DNA from: Petroclostridium sp. X23
GTDB lineage: Bacteria > Bacillota > Clostridia > SK-Y3
DNA: 64,000 nt
Assembly (NCBI RefSeq): GCF_030013905.1
Contig: NZ_CP124862.1
Span: 1,054,001-1,118,000 of the forward strand
Direction: 5' to 3'
Below the pieces are notes generated by a model that was not told the origin of the DNA, made no database searches, and saw only the letters and a program-made list of their open reading frames with translations. Made by a program: the position numbers and the translations under genes. Shown piece after piece: positions 33,540 through 43,795 of this stretch (the first letter of the stretch is position 1; each line of letters opens with the position of its first letter).

Positions 33540-33575
33540 ATAATGTACAATGTTTCAATGTACAATGTACAATTT
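33540..33575. repeat. ACAATGT short tandem repeat upstream of pheT
   Basis: TGTACAATGTTTCAATGTACAATGTACAAT is a run of imperfect 7-9-base units 30 bp before the pheT start. Confidence 0.5.
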
Positions 33576-33655
33576 TTAGATAATGGATACTAGAGAATAG
33601 GAGAATAGATCAAATATAAGAATTTACTCAAATCTTTATTCATCAATCATTCTTT

Positions 33656-33732
33656 CTCATTGTCCATTGTCCATTGTCCATTGTCCATTGTCCATTGTCC
33701 ATTGTCCATTGTCCATTGTCCATTGTCCATTT
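33656..33732. repeat. Perfect heptamer tandem array (CCATTGT)n in the pheS-pheT gap
   Basis: The unit CCATTGT is repeated about ten times without interruption (TTGTCCATTGTCCATTGTCC ...). It ends 20 bp before the pheS stop and is in the transcribed spacer between the two synthetase genes. Copy number is likely to vary between strains. Confidence 0.9.
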
Positions 33733-33751
33733 TTAGTTCACCGTGAACTAA

Positions 33752-34771
33752 TTAAAATTGTTTCAAAAATCTCATGTCATTTTCAAAGAAGAGCCTTAAA
33801 TCATCAATACCAAATCTCTTCATTACGATCCTCTCCAGTCCCATTCCAAATGCAAAACCGCTGTATTCTTCAGGGTCAATACCGCAATTTTTTAATACTT
33901 TGGGATGTACCATTCCGGAGCCGAGAATTTCAATCCAGCCTTCACCCTTACAGACTCTACAGCCTGAACCCCCGCATACAAAACATGAGACATCCATCTC
34001 GGCACTCGGTTCGGTAAATGGAAAATGATGCGGGCGGAATCGAACTTTCGTATCGTCACCGTACAACCTTTTCGCAAAAACCTCCAACGTTCCTTTCAAA
34101 TCGCCCATCGTTACATTTTTATCTATAACCAATCCTTCTACCTGATGAAATACAGGTGAATGCGTCGCGTCCACTGCATCGGAACGATATACTCTTCCCG
34201 GTGAAATAATCCGTATAGGAGGCTTGCTGTTCTCCATCGAACGGATTTGAACCGGAGAGGTCTGCGTCCGCAGCACAATATTATCATTAATATAAAAAGT
34301 ATCTTGAGTATCTCTGGCAGGATGATTCTTTGGAATATTGAGCGCTTCGAAATTGTAATAGTCCAGTTCTACCTCCGGCCCCTCAGCAATTTCAAACCCC
34401 ATTCCAATAAAGATATCCTTAATCTCATCCAGCACGATGCTTAAAGGGTGCTTCTTACCAAGCTCATGTTTTTTACCGGGCATAGTGATATCAATGACTT
34501 CCTTTTGAAGCTTTTCTTGCTTCTCTTTAGACAATATAACCTGTTTGGAACTTTCAATTTTTTCTTCAATGAAGCTCCTGATTTCATTGGCCAACTGTCC
34601 GATAATCGGTCTTTCCTCGGCAGACAATGCACCCATTCCTCTAAGTACCGAAGTCAGCTCACCTTTTTTTCCCATATATTTTATTCTTATGTTTTCCAAC
34701 TCCTGCATAGAGCAGGCATTCTCCAAATCTTGCACAGCATGAACCTTAATATTTTCTAACTGTTCCTTCAT
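33752..34771 (-). CDS. pheS: Phenylalanyl-tRNA synthetase alpha subunit
   Basis: The 339-residue protein has a coiled-coil N-terminus (residues 1-90) and the class II core: motif 2 [38 protein letters not shown] and motif 3 [16 protein letters not shown] Cys-rich insertion ([17 protein letters not shown]) is the usual zinc-like finger of Firmicutes PheS. Regulation is by the Phe T-box directly upstream. Confidence 0.97.
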   Translation of the reverse strand: MKEQLENIKVHAVQDLENACSMQELENIRIKYMGKKGELTSVLRGMGALSAEERPIIGQLANEIRSFIEEKIESSKQVILSKEKQEKLQKEVIDITMPGKKHELGKKHPLSIVLDEIKDIFIGMGFEIAEGPEVELDYYNFEALNIPKNHPARDTQDTFYINDNIVLRTQTSPVQIRSMENSKPPIRIISPGRVYRSDAVDATHSPVFHQVEGLVIDKNVTMGDLKGTLEVFAKRLYGDDTKVRFRPHHFPFTEPSAEMDVSCFVCGGSGCRVCKGEGWIEILGSGMVHPKVLKNCGIDPEEYSGFAFGMGLERIVMKRFGIDDLRLFFENDMRFLKQF

Positions 34772-34805
34772 ATGATAAAGCTCCTTTCAATATATACTCC
34801 AAAAA

Positions 34806-35060
34806 AACAAAAACCCCCGCCCCTGAATAGGGACGAAGGTATAGTTCGCGGTACCACCCTGATTTTTGCGTATGTATAGCAATTAGACATACAACAAACA
34901 CTCATTCATCAATAACGGTTATCCCGGTATTACTTACTCTCAGCCTTCAGTAATACAGCTTCAGAGTGAACTTCAATCAGACTTTTCCCAAAAGTGCTTG
35001 CAGCCGATGGCACTTTCTCTCTTATGGCTAGTTCTAATCTACTTTTCTCCTTCATTGCTT
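34806..35060 (-). promoter_or_regulatory. T-box riboswitch (Phe) controlling pheST
   Basis: The leader carries the T-box sequence GGTGGTACCGCG (complement of 34848-34859), which pairs with the tRNA acceptor end, followed by a terminator (CGTCCCTATTCAGGGGCG then TTTTTG). A likely specifier codon is UUC in GAAGTTCACTC (complement of 34968-34970), matching Phe. Uncharged tRNA-Phe would stabilise the antiterminator and allow pheST transcription. Confidence 0.92.
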
Positions 35061-35082
35061 TTAAATATAAAGTTTGAAGTAT

Positions 35083-35111
35083 ATTTTAACATACTAAAAC
35101 CAATAGTTCAA
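35083..35111 (-). promoter_or_regulatory. Sigma-A promoter of pheST
   Basis: TTGAAC (complement of 35106-35111), 17-bp spacer, TAAAAT (complement of 35083-35088), placed just ahead of the T-box leader. Confidence 0.75.
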
Positions 35112-35204
35112 GGGGTACAGATACATTTATTTTTCCAGACTTACTCGTTTATTTTTATAAATATGTAATTTAATCCATACTTTAATTAAAATGCATCCTT
35201 TGTT

Positions 35205-35277
35205 GTAGGGGCAGGCCTTGTGTCTGCCTAAAAACATCCAACTATTTTATAAGGGCAGACACAAGGCCTGCCCCTAC
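35205..35277. repeat. Family A palindromic repeat, copy 2
   Basis: GTAGGGGCAGGCCTTGTGTC TGCC and the inverted GGCAGACACAAGGCCTGCCC CTAC flank an AT-rich centre. It nearly matches copy 3 at 40136. It lies between pheS control elements and the amidase gene. Confidence 0.85.
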
Positions 35278-35342
35278 CATGAATAGCACATAGATTATCA
35301 TTTAAAACATTTCATATTACCCTATCTGTAGCACATGTTTGA

Positions 35343-37433
35343 TCACTTAGATACACTTTCATTTAATGCCCTTATGGTTGCAACATATAATGCCTCTGCT
35401 GCCTTCTTCAAGAATGCATCATCTTTTAGCTTTTCTCGATCGGAACTGTTGGTTAAAAACGCAACTTCCGCTATAATGGCAGGCATAGTTGTTTTATTCA
35501 GCACTACCAATCTTGGCCGCTCTCTAAGGCCTCTATCGGTAGTCCCCAGATGCTTCACCATTTCTTCTTGTGCGATCTGCGCTAACCTTCTTCCGGTAAT
35601 ACCATATTCTGAACTATAAGCTGACGATGAAGGATAATACAGTGTCATGGTTCCATCATAATTCGGATCAGGCATTGCATTATTATGTACACTAATGAAT
35701 AGTGTAGCATTTAAGTTATTTGCATAAACAGCTCTATCTTGCAGTTCCACAAAGGTATCGTCCGTTCTGGTCATATATGCCTTAATACCGGCATCTTTTA
35801 ACATCTTATACAAGTATGTCGATATCGTCAAATTAGGATCTTTTTCCTTAATCTCATCTTTATAAATTGCTCCCGGATCTTTACCTCCGTGCCCGGCATC
35901 TATGACCACTACTTTATTTTTAATTGCCTGACTCACTTCTATATTGACAGGTGTATTAACTGTATCACTGACAGACGCCTCTTTCATATCAATAACCGTT
36001 TTACCGTTGCTTGATTGGGTACTTATTGTATACTTACAAGTCTTTTTTGAATGAAAAACAATATCCGCCATACCTGTCTGAGTGTTTCTTGTGATATCGA
36101 TAAAATCAATATAGCTGTCATTAATAAACAGCCTGCCTTCTCCCAAATCAAGCTTAGAGGCCGGTATGGATAGCGTATATATATTTCCTTCAACATACTC
36201 TTTATAACTCGAAGCATCAATTGATCCGTTAAGAATCAACTGAGGGCTTTCATAATTATTATAGTGTACATTTTTATAAGTTGCGGTAGAGAGCTCCAAA
36301 TTCAACTCGTTTTCTTCTTCACCTACTTCAAATTGCGGCTGCCCATCTACATCAATGACAATCCTTACGGTATTTTCATTAAACTGTGCATATCTTACCG
36401 TTTTAATGATATCTCTATTGACATCAATACTTTTCTCTCCCGAGTCTAATCGAGATAAAGGAATATCCACGATCACCCTATCGGGATTGCTTAATCTGAA
36501 AATATTCGGCTTTTGCACCGTATCCATTTTAATACTTACAGTGTCTTTTGTACTACTGATTCTCTTCACAGTTGAAAGCTCATTATTAAAATCTACATAA
36601 ATTTGTTTTTTATCATCAGATAGTTCTACATTATAGCTTGTCCATAAATTTAAATCTATTACAAACCGGGTAATATTAGGATTGATTTCGTATTGGGAGT
36701 ACCGTATCTTACTAACGTTATTACCGCTTATATCAATAGATTTTTTTTCCATATCGAGTATTGCATTTTTCAGATCTACCACCAGTCTAGGGTGATCATC
36801 CAGCTCGAAAGTAGAGTACTCATTCATCGCAGCATTAGAGGTAATGGTAATTCTTGTTTTATTACCAATTACTTGCCAATCAACATTACTAATCTTCACA
36901 TCTTGAGTAATACCGCTTTTACCGGTGTCCGGCACCGGCACCTCACCGGTATTTGTTGTATAATCGATAGTAATGAGTCTCTGCGGTGCTTTCCAATCCA
37001 CTTTCATACCCAATGTTTCCGCAACAAACCGTACAGGAACCATGGTTCTGTCATTAATAATCTTAGCAGGAATATCCATCTCATGTTTTTTACCGTTTAC
37101 AACAGCGTACTTGTCATTAATAGTTAGCAGCACATTGCTATTGTTCATAGCAACCGCTACCTGCCCTTTTGCACTATCCCACGAGACTTGCGCTCCAAGT
37201 TTTTCGAATACTGCCCTCGCAGGTACAACAGAGCGGTCATTAAATACAACGGGTGGTACATCTGTCTCCAATTTTTCTCCATTTACTTGAAGATGTGTTA
37301 CCGGAACATTATATTCATGCCATTGTCCGTCATAAAATAATTTAGTTAAACTAGCTGTATCTATTTGAGCGTACACCGGTGTCGCAATTATTAGTGTTAA
37401 ACAAATCAGTATTGCAAATAGCCTCTTCATCAT
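35343..37433 (-). CDS. N-acetylmuramoyl-L-alanine amidase with copper-amine-oxidase-N and AMIN domains
   Basis: ATG at 37433 is the start (GAGGTGCGAT site); 25 upstream codons are dropped. The 696-residue secreted protein has a signal peptide, a copper-amine-oxidase N-terminal-like stalk repeat (residues 50-155, NDRSVVPARAVFEKLG and NDRTMVPVRFVAETLG), three or so AMIN-type beta domains, and a C-terminal Amidase_3 zinc domain: VVVIDAGHGGKDPGA, SVHNNA, PAIIAEVAFLTN. It cuts the amide bond between MurNAc and the stem peptide, for cell separation or sporulation. Confidence 0.93.
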   Translation of the reverse strand: MMKRLFAILICLTLIIATPVYAQIDTASLTKLFYDGQWHEYNVPVTHLQVNGEKLETDVPPVVFNDRSVVPARAVFEKLGAQVSWDSAKGQVAVAMNNSNVLLTINDKYAVVNGKKHEMDIPAKIINDRTMVPVRFVAETLGMKVDWKAPQRLITIDYTTNTGEVPVPDTGKSGITQDVKISNVDWQVIGNKTRITITSNAAMNEYSTFELDDHPRLVVDLKNAILDMEKKSIDISGNNVSKIRYSQYEINPNITRFVIDLNLWTSYNVELSDDKKQIYVDFNNELSTVKRISSTKDTVSIKMDTVQKPNIFRLSNPDRVIVDIPLSRLDSGEKSIDVNRDIIKTVRYAQFNENTVRIVIDVDGQPQFEVGEEENELNLELSTATYKNVHYNNYESPQLILNGSIDASSYKEYVEGNIYTLSIPASKLDLGEGRLFINDSYIDFIDITRNTQTGMADIVFHSKKTCKYTISTQSSNGKTVIDMKEASVSDTVNTPVNIEVSQAIKNKVVVIDAGHGGKDPGAIYKDEIKEKDPNLTISTYLYKMLKDAGIKAYMTRTDDTFVELQDRAVYANNLNATLFISVHNNAMPDPNYDGTMTLYYPSSSAYSSEYGITGRRLAQIAQEEMVKHLGTTDRGLRERPRLVVLNKTTMPAIIAEVAFLTNSSDREKLKDDAFLKKAAEALYVATIRALNESVSK

Positions 37434-37551
37434 ATCGCACCTCACAAAAATTTTCCCTAGAACTACAATTCGACATAAAATCGTAATTCCCTTCATGAAA
37501 ACCATCAAAAAGGCTATTTGTAAAATAATCGTAATGAAATTGTAACAACTT

Positions 37552-37589
37552 AAAAGATACCTACACCGTTAACGGTGCAGGTATCTTTT
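37552..37589 (-). terminator. Terminator after the 108-residue gene
   Basis: A 17-base arm pair (AAAAGATACCTACACCG and CGGTGCAGGTATCTTTT, one mismatch) with a TTAA loop overlaps the stop codon. Confidence 0.8.
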
Positions 37590-37914
37590 AATGCGTTTTG
37601 TTTATATCGTATTTATTTCCTTCAATGTCTTCAAAATAGCTGCCATACTGGCGGCTATAGGATGTGTGTTCATTTTCAAGGTAATGTATATTGGCTACAA
37701 TCCGTACCACATGTCCATTTTTGTCATGCTTTATCTGAATATCCGAAGGTTTCCCGTCATCATTCCTATTCTCAAGATAATAAGTCAAAAATTCGGAAGC
37801 AATATCGTTGGTATATTGATCATATACCGCTTCAAACTCTTTTTCAGGTATTTCAATCATAATCCTGTGCAATCCATCATTTACACTTCGAGTTTCCAAT
37901 ACACTATTTAACAT
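37588..37914 (-). CDS. Conserved small protein of unknown function
   Basis: The 108-residue soluble protein starts MLNSVLETRSVNDGLHRIMI and ends GSYFEDIEGNKYDINKTH; composition is acidic and mixed alpha/beta. No family is recognised. It is the last gene of the ruvB-DUF2905 transcription unit, 59 bp after DUF2905. Confidence 0.65.
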   Translation of the reverse strand: MLNSVLETRSVNDGLHRIMIEIPEKEFEAVYDQYTNDIASEFLTYYLENRNDDGKPSDIQIKHDKNGHVVRIVANIHYLENEHTSYSRQYGSYFEDIEGNKYDINKTH

Positions 37915-37973
37915 AATACATCAACTCCTTTAAAGTTATTTTCTCATAAAAGGAGTTAAATTATTTTTTAAAT

Positions 37974-38201
37974 TCAAAAAAATCTTCTTATAATATTTAA
38001 AATAATTGTCAAAATTATACTCAAAACAATGGATGTCACGATAGGGAAGTAGAAGGCAAAATTACCCTTTTTTATTGCGATATCACCCGGCAATTTTCCT
38101 ATCCCGATTCTGCTTCCAAATATAAAAATTACTCCAACTACAATCATAATCACACCGATTGTAATCAACATTTTTCCAATAGATGATGAAAAATCCAACA
38201 C
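37974..38201 (-). CDS. DUF2905 family membrane protein
   Basis: The 75-residue protein has two membrane helices and GRIGIGKLPGDIAIKKGNFA, the DUF2905 signature. It follows ruvB in many Clostridia. Function unknown. Confidence 0.9.
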   Translation of the reverse strand: MLDFSSSIGKMLITIGVIMIVVGVIFIFGSRIGIGKLPGDIAIKKGNFAFYFPIVTSIVLSIILTIILNIIRRFF

Positions 38202-38221
38202 CGCAATCCTCCTAAATTATA

Positions 38222-38252
38222 TAGTGGGGAGTGGTTAGCGGGGAGTGGGGAG
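38222..38252. repeat. GGGGAGT-type short repeat between ruvB and DUF2905
   Basis: GTGGGGAGTGGTTAGCGGGG AGTGGGGAG contains imperfect 7-base units. A second tract, TGAACTGTGAACCGTGACCT, lies at about 38366-38393 next to the ruvB stop. Confidence 0.5.
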
Positions 38253-38397
38253 TTTTTTATTCGTTTCTCACTCCTTGCCAATGACACTCCATATAAATAG
38301 ATAATTATATTTAAACTATTAACTCACCAAGTTATATATTATTTTACTGTCAGATTAAATTTCTTTGAACTGTGAACCGTGACCTATGAACCACAAT

Positions 38398-39402
38398 CTA
38401 TTCTTCAAATTTAATCCCAAAATGATCATATGCCAGTTTTGTTACCGTTCTTCCTCGCGGGGTTCTATTGATAAAGCCTAATTGCAGAAGATAGGGTTCA
38501 TATACATCTTCTATAGTATTGCTTTCTTCACCGATAGAAGCGGCAAGCGTCTCCAACCCTACCGGCCCGCCGCCGAATTTTTCAATAATCGCCAAAATCA
38601 TCCTTCTGTCTACCAAATCCAGACCTATGCGGTCCACTTCCAGCATATTCAAAGCGGCATCCGCAACTTGTTTGGTAATGTTTCCATTTGCCTTTACCTG
38701 TGCATAATCCCTCACTCTTTTTAGCAGCCTATTTGCAATTCTTGGCGTCCCTCTGGAGCGTTTCGCGATTTCTCTTGCGCCTTCCGTCTCAATATCTATC
38801 CCAAGTATCCTTGCGGAACGGATTACAATCTTCTCCAATTCTTGCGAAGTATACATCTCAAGTCTGCTTATAACACCAAATCGATCTCGTAACGGCGATG
38901 TAAGCAGCCCCGCACGGGTAGTTGCACCAATCAGCGTAAATTTCGGCAGGTCAAGGCGTATAGAACGAGCGCTGGGCCCTTTTCCGATGATGATATCCAG
39001 CGCATAGTCTTCCATCGCAGGATATAGTATTTCCTCCACACTTCTGTTGAGGCGGTGGATTTCATCAATAAATAGTATATCATGATGTCCAAGATTGGTA
39101 AGTATTGCCGCAAGGTCACCGGCTTTCTCGATTGCAGGACCGGAAGTGATGCGGATACTCACGCTCATCTCATTGGCAATAATATTGGCAAGTGTCGTTT
39201 TCCCCAATCCCGGAGGACCATACAATAAAACATGATCCAACGCTTCTTTTCTCTTTTTCGCGGCTTCTATAAAAATAGTAAGATTCTCCTTCGCTTTACT
39301 TTGACCGATATATTCATCCAGCGTTTTGGGCCGAAGCCCTGTCTCAATATCCAGATCTTCTTCGGTAAGCTGCGTTGTAATAATACGATTTTCAATACTC
39401 AT
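38398..39402 (-). CDS. ruvB: Holliday junction branch-migration helicase RuvB
   Basis: The 334-residue AAA+ protein has Walker [18 protein letters not shown], Walker [17 protein letters not shown], sensor [18 protein letters not shown] and the C-terminal winged helix ([20 protein letters not shown]). It is 50 bp after ruvA. RuvB hexamers drive Holliday-junction movement. Confidence 0.97.
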   Translation of the reverse strand: MSIENRIITTQLTEEDLDIETGLRPKTLDEYIGQSKAKENLTIFIEAAKKRKEALDHVLLYGPPGLGKTTLANIIANEMSVSIRITSGPAIEKAGDLAAILTNLGHHDILFIDEIHRLNRSVEEILYPAMEDYALDIIIGKGPSARSIRLDLPKFTLIGATTRAGLLTSPLRDRFGVISRLEMYTSQELEKIVIRSARILGIDIETEGAREIAKRSRGTPRIANRLLKRVRDYAQVKANGNITKQVADAALNMLEVDRIGLDLVDRRMILAIIEKFGGGPVGLETLAASIGEESNTIEDVYEPYLLQLGFINRTPRGRTVTKLAYDHFGIKFEE

Positions 39403-39452
39403 GCGTTCCCCCTGCTTTATATGTTAATGTTTTCTATTTTCCGGAATACAGT

Positions 39453-40049
39453 TTACTTCATTAATTTTTTCAATGCAAGCTTAATGATTTCTTCTAATTC
39501 CACTCCATCATTTTTTACTGCCTGAACTGCACGATTTGCCTCAGGATAAGAATATCCGAGGGCAGCCAGTGCATGAACAGCTTCGGACGGATGGTCATTC
39601 TCCTGTATAAAACCTTGTTCTTCTTGATATGATGCTGCTAAATCCTCTGATTTGATTTTATCCTTAAGTTCTAAAATTATTCTCTGCGCAAGTTTATTGC
39701 CTACACCCGGCGCCTTTATAATGGTCTTAGCATCTGATGACGCTACCGCCAACGCAAATTTGGCAGGAGATATGGTGGATAAAATGGCAAGCGCCGCTTT
39801 CGGCCCCACCCCCGATACTCCGATCAGCAATTCAAATACGCTTAATTCTTCTTCATCTATAAAACCAAACAAATCCATCGCATCTTCCTTGACATGCAAA
39901 TATATATATACCTTGACGTTTTGATGCAGTGCCGGCAGCTTTTCCACTGTGGATAAGGATGTATGTACTTTATATCCTACACCATTTACATCTATCACCA
40001 TGATATGTTCCTTAATATGTTCCAACATTCCTTTTAAATACGCAAACAC
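39453..40049 (-). CDS. ruvA: Holliday junction DNA-binding subunit RuvA
   Basis: The 198-residue protein has the OB-fold N-terminus (MFAYLKGMLEHIKEHIMVID), the helix-hairpin-helix pair (GVSGVGPKAALAILS, KAPGVGNKLAQRIILELKDK) and the C-terminal UBA-like domain (AVHALAALGYSYPEANRAV) that regulates RuvB. A 187-bp spacer holding a palindromic repeat separates it from ruvC. Confidence 0.97.
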   Translation of the reverse strand: MFAYLKGMLEHIKEHIMVIDVNGVGYKVHTSLSTVEKLPALHQNVKVYIYLHVKEDAMDLFGFIDEEELSVFELLIGVSGVGPKAALAILSTISPAKFALAVASSDAKTIIKAPGVGNKLAQRIILELKDKIKSEDLAASYQEEQGFIQENDHPSEAVHALAALGYSYPEANRAVQAVKNDGVELEEIIKLALKKLMK

Positions 40050-40135
40050 CCTGCCACGCTCCTGTTTTTATAATAATTTATAATGATTTATTTTATTACT
40101 TATATAAATTCCAATGATTTACGACCTATTAACCT

Positions 40136-40206
40136 GTAGGGGCAGGCCTTGTGTCTGCCCTCTGAATCGCCGCTGGTTACCGGGCAGACACAAGGCCTGC
40201 CCCTAC
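40136..40206. repeat. Family A palindromic repeat, copy 3
   Basis: GTAGGGGCAGGCCTTGTGTC TGCCC with its inverted copy GGGCAGACACAAGGCCTGCC CCTAC. It sits inside the ruvC-ruvA spacer and would form a very stable RNA hairpin there. Confidence 0.85.
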
Positions 40207-40236
40207 AACTATACTGTTTAATATTCAAAAGAAACA

Positions 40237-40731
40237 CTATAAATATCTCAGCCTGCCGCTCAAATTCGCTGAATGGGCATGGCATACCGCTACTGCAAGC
40301 GCATCCGCAACATCGTCCGGTTTTGGGATTTCATTCAATGACAATATTACCTTCACCATTTGCTGCACCTGCGCTTTTTCCGCCCTGCCATACCCTACGA
40401 CAGACTGTTTTACCTGAAGCGGCGTGTACTCAAATATTTCCAAGTCTTTATTGGCAGCGGCCAAAAGCGCGACACCTCTGCCATGACCCACCGTAAGCGC
40501 AGTTTTTACATTCTTATTGAAAAACAGTTCCTCCACCGCCACTACATCCGGATGATACAAATCAATCAACTGATTCATATCCTCAAATATTTCTTTAAGT
40601 CTATCAGGTAATTTCATGGATGAATGGGTGGTGATTGCGCCATAATTTATCACTGAGAACCTATTCTCTTCATATTTTATTATACCATAACCCACAATCG
40701 CAATACCGGGGTCTATTCCTAAAATAATCAT
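40237..40731 (-). CDS. ruvC: Crossover junction endodeoxyribonuclease RuvC
   Basis: ATG at 40731 follows GAGGAGCAGA and replaces a longer frame start. The 164-residue RNase H-fold nuclease starts [16 protein letters not shown] with the first catalytic Asp, has [23 protein letters not shown] with Glu, and [16 protein letters not shown] with the final Asp pair. It cleaves Holliday junctions; first gene of ruvCAB. Confidence 0.96.
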   Translation of the reverse strand: MIILGIDPGIAIVGYGIIKYEENRFSVINYGAITTHSSMKLPDRLKEIFEDMNQLIDLYHPDVVAVEELFFNKNVKTALTVGHGRGVALLAAANKDLEIFEYTPLQVKQSVVGYGRAEKAQVQQMVKVILSLNEIPKPDDVADALAVAVCHAHSANLSGRLRYL

Positions 40732-40891
40732 TCTGCTCCTCACAATGCCAACCACAATTATATTTATACGTTTTTATGCATAAAATTACATTCTACTGCA
40801 AACGCCGGGAATCCGTATGATATATCCCTTATCTTAACCGTATAAAATCATCTTATCAGATAACCATAATAAAATTTTATAAATATTCATA

Positions 40892-40920
40892 TTGAATATT
40901 TATACACATTCATGTATAAT
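40892..40920 (+). promoter_or_regulatory. argG promoter with overlapping ARG-box-like operator
   Basis: TTGAAT (40892-40897), 17-bp spacer and TATAAT (40915-40920). Inside the spacer TGAATATTTATACA (40893-40906) resembles an ARG box, and TATTCATATTGAATA (40883-40898) is palindromic. ArgR repression by arginine is the likely control. Confidence 0.75.
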
Positions 40921-40970
40921 AGATTCAAGTTTTACAAAGACTATTTTATCACAATGAGGAGGTTTTGCAT

Positions 40971-42182
40971 ATGAGCAGCAAGGAAAAAGTTATATTAGCT
41001 TATTCAGGTGGTTTGGATACATCTATCATTATACCTTGGCTAAAGGAAAACTATGATTATGAAGTAATTGCAGTGGCCGGAGATGTCGGACAAGGTGAGG
41101 AACTGGATCCTTTAAACGAGAAAGCCATCAAAACCGGAGCTAGCAAAATATATATCGAAGATATGAAAGAAGAATTTGTAACTGATTTTATATTCCCTAC
41201 CCTAAAAGCAGGTGCTGTATATGAAGGCAAATATCTGCTTGGAACTTCTTTCGCCAGACCATGTATCGCAAAAAGACTGGTTGATATCGCAAAAAAAGAA
41301 GGTGCGGTAGCGATTTGTCACGGAGCAACCGGAAAAGGAAATGACCAGGTAAGGTTTGAGCTCACAATCAAAGCATTGGCACCTCATCTGAAAATCATCG
41401 CGCCATGGAGAATATGGGATATTAAATCAAGGGAAGATGCTATTGATTACGCACAAGCCAGAAACATCCCTATCCCGGTTACTAAGAAGGACAACTATAG
41501 TATGGATAGAAACCTCTGGCATCTCAGCCATGAAGGTTCTGATTTGGAAGATCCGTGGAATGAGCCTCAATATGAGAAAATGCTTAAGCTGATGACTTCT
41601 CCCCAATCAGCTCCTGATGAGCCCGAATATGTAGAGGTATATTTTGAACAAGGTATTCCAAAGAAAGTAAACGGCACTGAATATGGTCCTGTAGAATTGA
41701 TACAGAAACTTAATAAGATTGGCGGCAAGCACGGTGTAGGAATCGTAGATATGGTTGAGAACCGTTTGGTTGGAATGAAATCAAGAGGTGTGTACGAAAC
41801 CCCCGGCGGAACTATCTTGTATGCTGCTCATAGGGAACTGGAATACTTGACTTTGGATAGACAAACACTGCAATATAAACAAATGATCGGAATAAAATTC
41901 GCTGAACTTGTTTATGACGGCAACTGGTACACTCCGTTGAGAGAAGCGTTATCCGCTTTTGTGGACAGCACTCAGCAAACCGTTACCGGTACAGTAAGAC
42001 TGAAGCTTTATAAAGGAAATTGCATGCCGGCCGGTGCAAAATCCGATTATTCTTTATATAATGAAGCAATCGCTACTTTCGGAAAAGATGAAGTCTATAA
42101 CCAGAAAGATGCTGAAGGATTTATAAATCTTTTTGGATTACCGCTAAAAGTGAGAGCAATGATGATGGAAAACAACAAATAA
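40971..42182 (+). CDS. argG: Argininosuccinate synthase
   Basis: ATG at 40971 has a GAGGAGG site; the upstream TTG codon is not needed. The 403-residue protein has the ATP motif [38 protein letters not shown], and [16 protein letters not shown]. It joins citrulline and aspartate to argininosuccinate. argH follows in the same direction after 109 bp. Confidence 0.97.
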   Translation: MSSKEKVILAYSGGLDTSIIIPWLKENYDYEVIAVAGDVGQGEELDPLNEKAIKTGASKIYIEDMKEEFVTDFIFPTLKAGAVYEGKYLLGTSFARPCIAKRLVDIAKKEGAVAICHGATGKGNDQVRFELTIKALAPHLKIIAPWRIWDIKSREDAIDYAQARNIPIPVTKKDNYSMDRNLWHLSHEGSDLEDPWNEPQYEKMLKLMTSPQSAPDEPEYVEVYFEQGIPKKVNGTEYGPVELIQKLNKIGGKHGVGIVDMVENRLVGMKSRGVYETPGGTILYAAHRELEYLTLDRQTLQYKQMIGIKFAELVYDGNWYTPLREALSAFVDSTQQTVTGTVRLKLYKGNCMPAGAKSDYSLYNEAIATFGKDEVYNQKDAEGFINLFGLPLKVRAMMMENNK

Positions 42183-42291
42183 GCGTGAAAAGTGGACAGT
42201 GGGGAGTGGGAGAAAAGCCTTTGCCACAAAAGGTGCATACTCCTACCTCCCCTTTCTTTACTTTTCACCAATCATAAGGAGTGACACAGTT

Positions 42292-43689
42292 ATGAAATTA
42301 TGGGGCGGCCGATTCGAAAAGGCTACGGACCATTTAGTGGATGATTTTAATTCTTCCATACGTTTTGATCAAAGAATGTACCGTCAGGATATTCTGGGAA
42401 GCATCGCACATGCGAATATGCTGGGTGCATGCGGTATTATCCCGAAAGAAGATTCCGAAATTATTCAAAAAACATTAAAGGAAATTCTGGCAGATATCGA
42501 AGCCGGCAAAATTGAATTTGAAATCGATGCAGAAGACATCCATATGAATATTGAAAAAATTCTTATTTCCAGAATCGGAGATATAGGCAAAAAACTACAT
42601 ACCGGCAGAAGCCGGAACGACCAGGTGGCACTGGATATACGCATGTATTTAAAAGATGAAGTTATTGGATTATGTGATATGCTGGTAAGTCTTGAAGAGG
42701 TATTGCTGAATTTAAGTGAAAAACATAGGGATACCATACTGCCCGGCTATACTCATTTGCAAAAAGCACAACCCATCACCCTTTCCCATCATCTGATGGC
42801 TTATTTTCAAATGTTTAAAAGAGACATAGAAAGATTGCACGATTGCTATAAAAGAATGAATGTCATGCCTCTCGGTTCGGGTGCATTGGCGGGTACTACC
42901 TATCCCCTTGACCGTAACATGGTTGCTGCCCAACTGGGATTTGACGAAATTACACAAAATAGTCTGGATGGCGTGAGTGACAGAGATTTTGCGATTGAGC
43001 TTGCTTCCTGCCTCTCCATCATTATGATGCACCTTAGCCGTTTCTGCGAAGAATTGATTTTATGGTCCACCCATGAATTCTCTTTTGTAGAGATGGATGA
43101 CGCCTACAGTACCGGCAGCAGCATTATGCCGCAAAAGAAAAATCCCGATGTAGCCGAATTAATCAGAGGTAAAAGCGGTAGAGTTTACGGCGGTCTGATG
43201 TCATTGTTAACAGTGATGAAGTCCCTCCCTCTTGCCTATAATAAAGACATGCAAGAAGATAAAGAAGCAATTTTTGATGCAGTGGATACCGTAAAGCTTT
43301 GTCTTCCCGTATTTATGAAAATGATTGAAACCATGAAACCTAATAAAGCGAATATGTATAAGGGTGCCCAGGGCGGATTCGCAAATGCTACCGATGTTGC
43401 CGACTATCTTGTGAAGAAGAGATTGCCTTTCCGGCAGGCGCATGAAGTAGTGGGAAAAATGGTGCTGTATTGCATTAACACCCATAAGAGTTTGGATGAA
43501 TTAACCATGAATGAATATAAAGACTGCTCTCCGTTATTTGAAGAAGATGTATATAAAGCGATCAGTCTTGAACAATGTGTTGAAGATAGGAACCTTCCTG
43601 GTGGTCCTGCGAAAGAGACAGTATCTCATGCGATTGAAATAGGGAAACAGTTTATTGCCCAAGCAAAATATAAGCTCAATACCAAATAA
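42292..43689 (+). CDS. argH: Argininosuccinate lyase
   Basis: ATG at 42292 follows AAGGAGTG; the frame extends upstream only through repeat-like sequence (42186-42215, GGGGAGTGGGAG). The 465-residue fumarase-superfamily enzyme has [37 protein letters not shown] and the flexible signature [19 protein letters not shown]. It releases arginine and fumarate. Confidence 0.97.
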   Translation: MKLWGGRFEKATDHLVDDFNSSIRFDQRMYRQDILGSIAHANMLGACGIIPKEDSEIIQKTLKEILADIEAGKIEFEIDAEDIHMNIEKILISRIGDIGKKLHTGRSRNDQVALDIRMYLKDEVIGLCDMLVSLEEVLLNLSEKHRDTILPGYTHLQKAQPITLSHHLMAYFQMFKRDIERLHDCYKRMNVMPLGSGALAGTTYPLDRNMVAAQLGFDEITQNSLDGVSDRDFAIELASCLSIIMMHLSRFCEELILWSTHEFSFVEMDDAYSTGSSIMPQKKNPDVAELIRGKSGRVYGGLMSLLTVMKSLPLAYNKDMQEDKEAIFDAVDTVKLCLPVFMKMIETMKPNKANMYKGAQGGFANATDVADYLVKKRLPFRQAHEVVGKMVLYCINTHKSLDELTMNEYKDCSPLFEEDVYKAISLEQCVEDRNLPGGPAKETVSHAIEIGKQFIAQAKYKLNTK

Positions 43690-43795
43690 AACATAAACAT
43701 GTTAATTGTTGCTGTATTTACGACCGGCAAATCAAATGCTATAATAGATATGTACACTAAATGACTATATTTCTAAAATGTAAAGGGGTTCAATC

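Noticed and set aside
33656..33732. CRISPR-like array
   Set aside because: The repeat unit is 7 bp with no spacers and no cas genes nearby; it is a simple tandem repeat.
33667..34017. Open frame MSIVHCPLSIVHCPL...
   Set aside because: It is a translation of the heptamer tract running into antisense pheS; no ribosome site.
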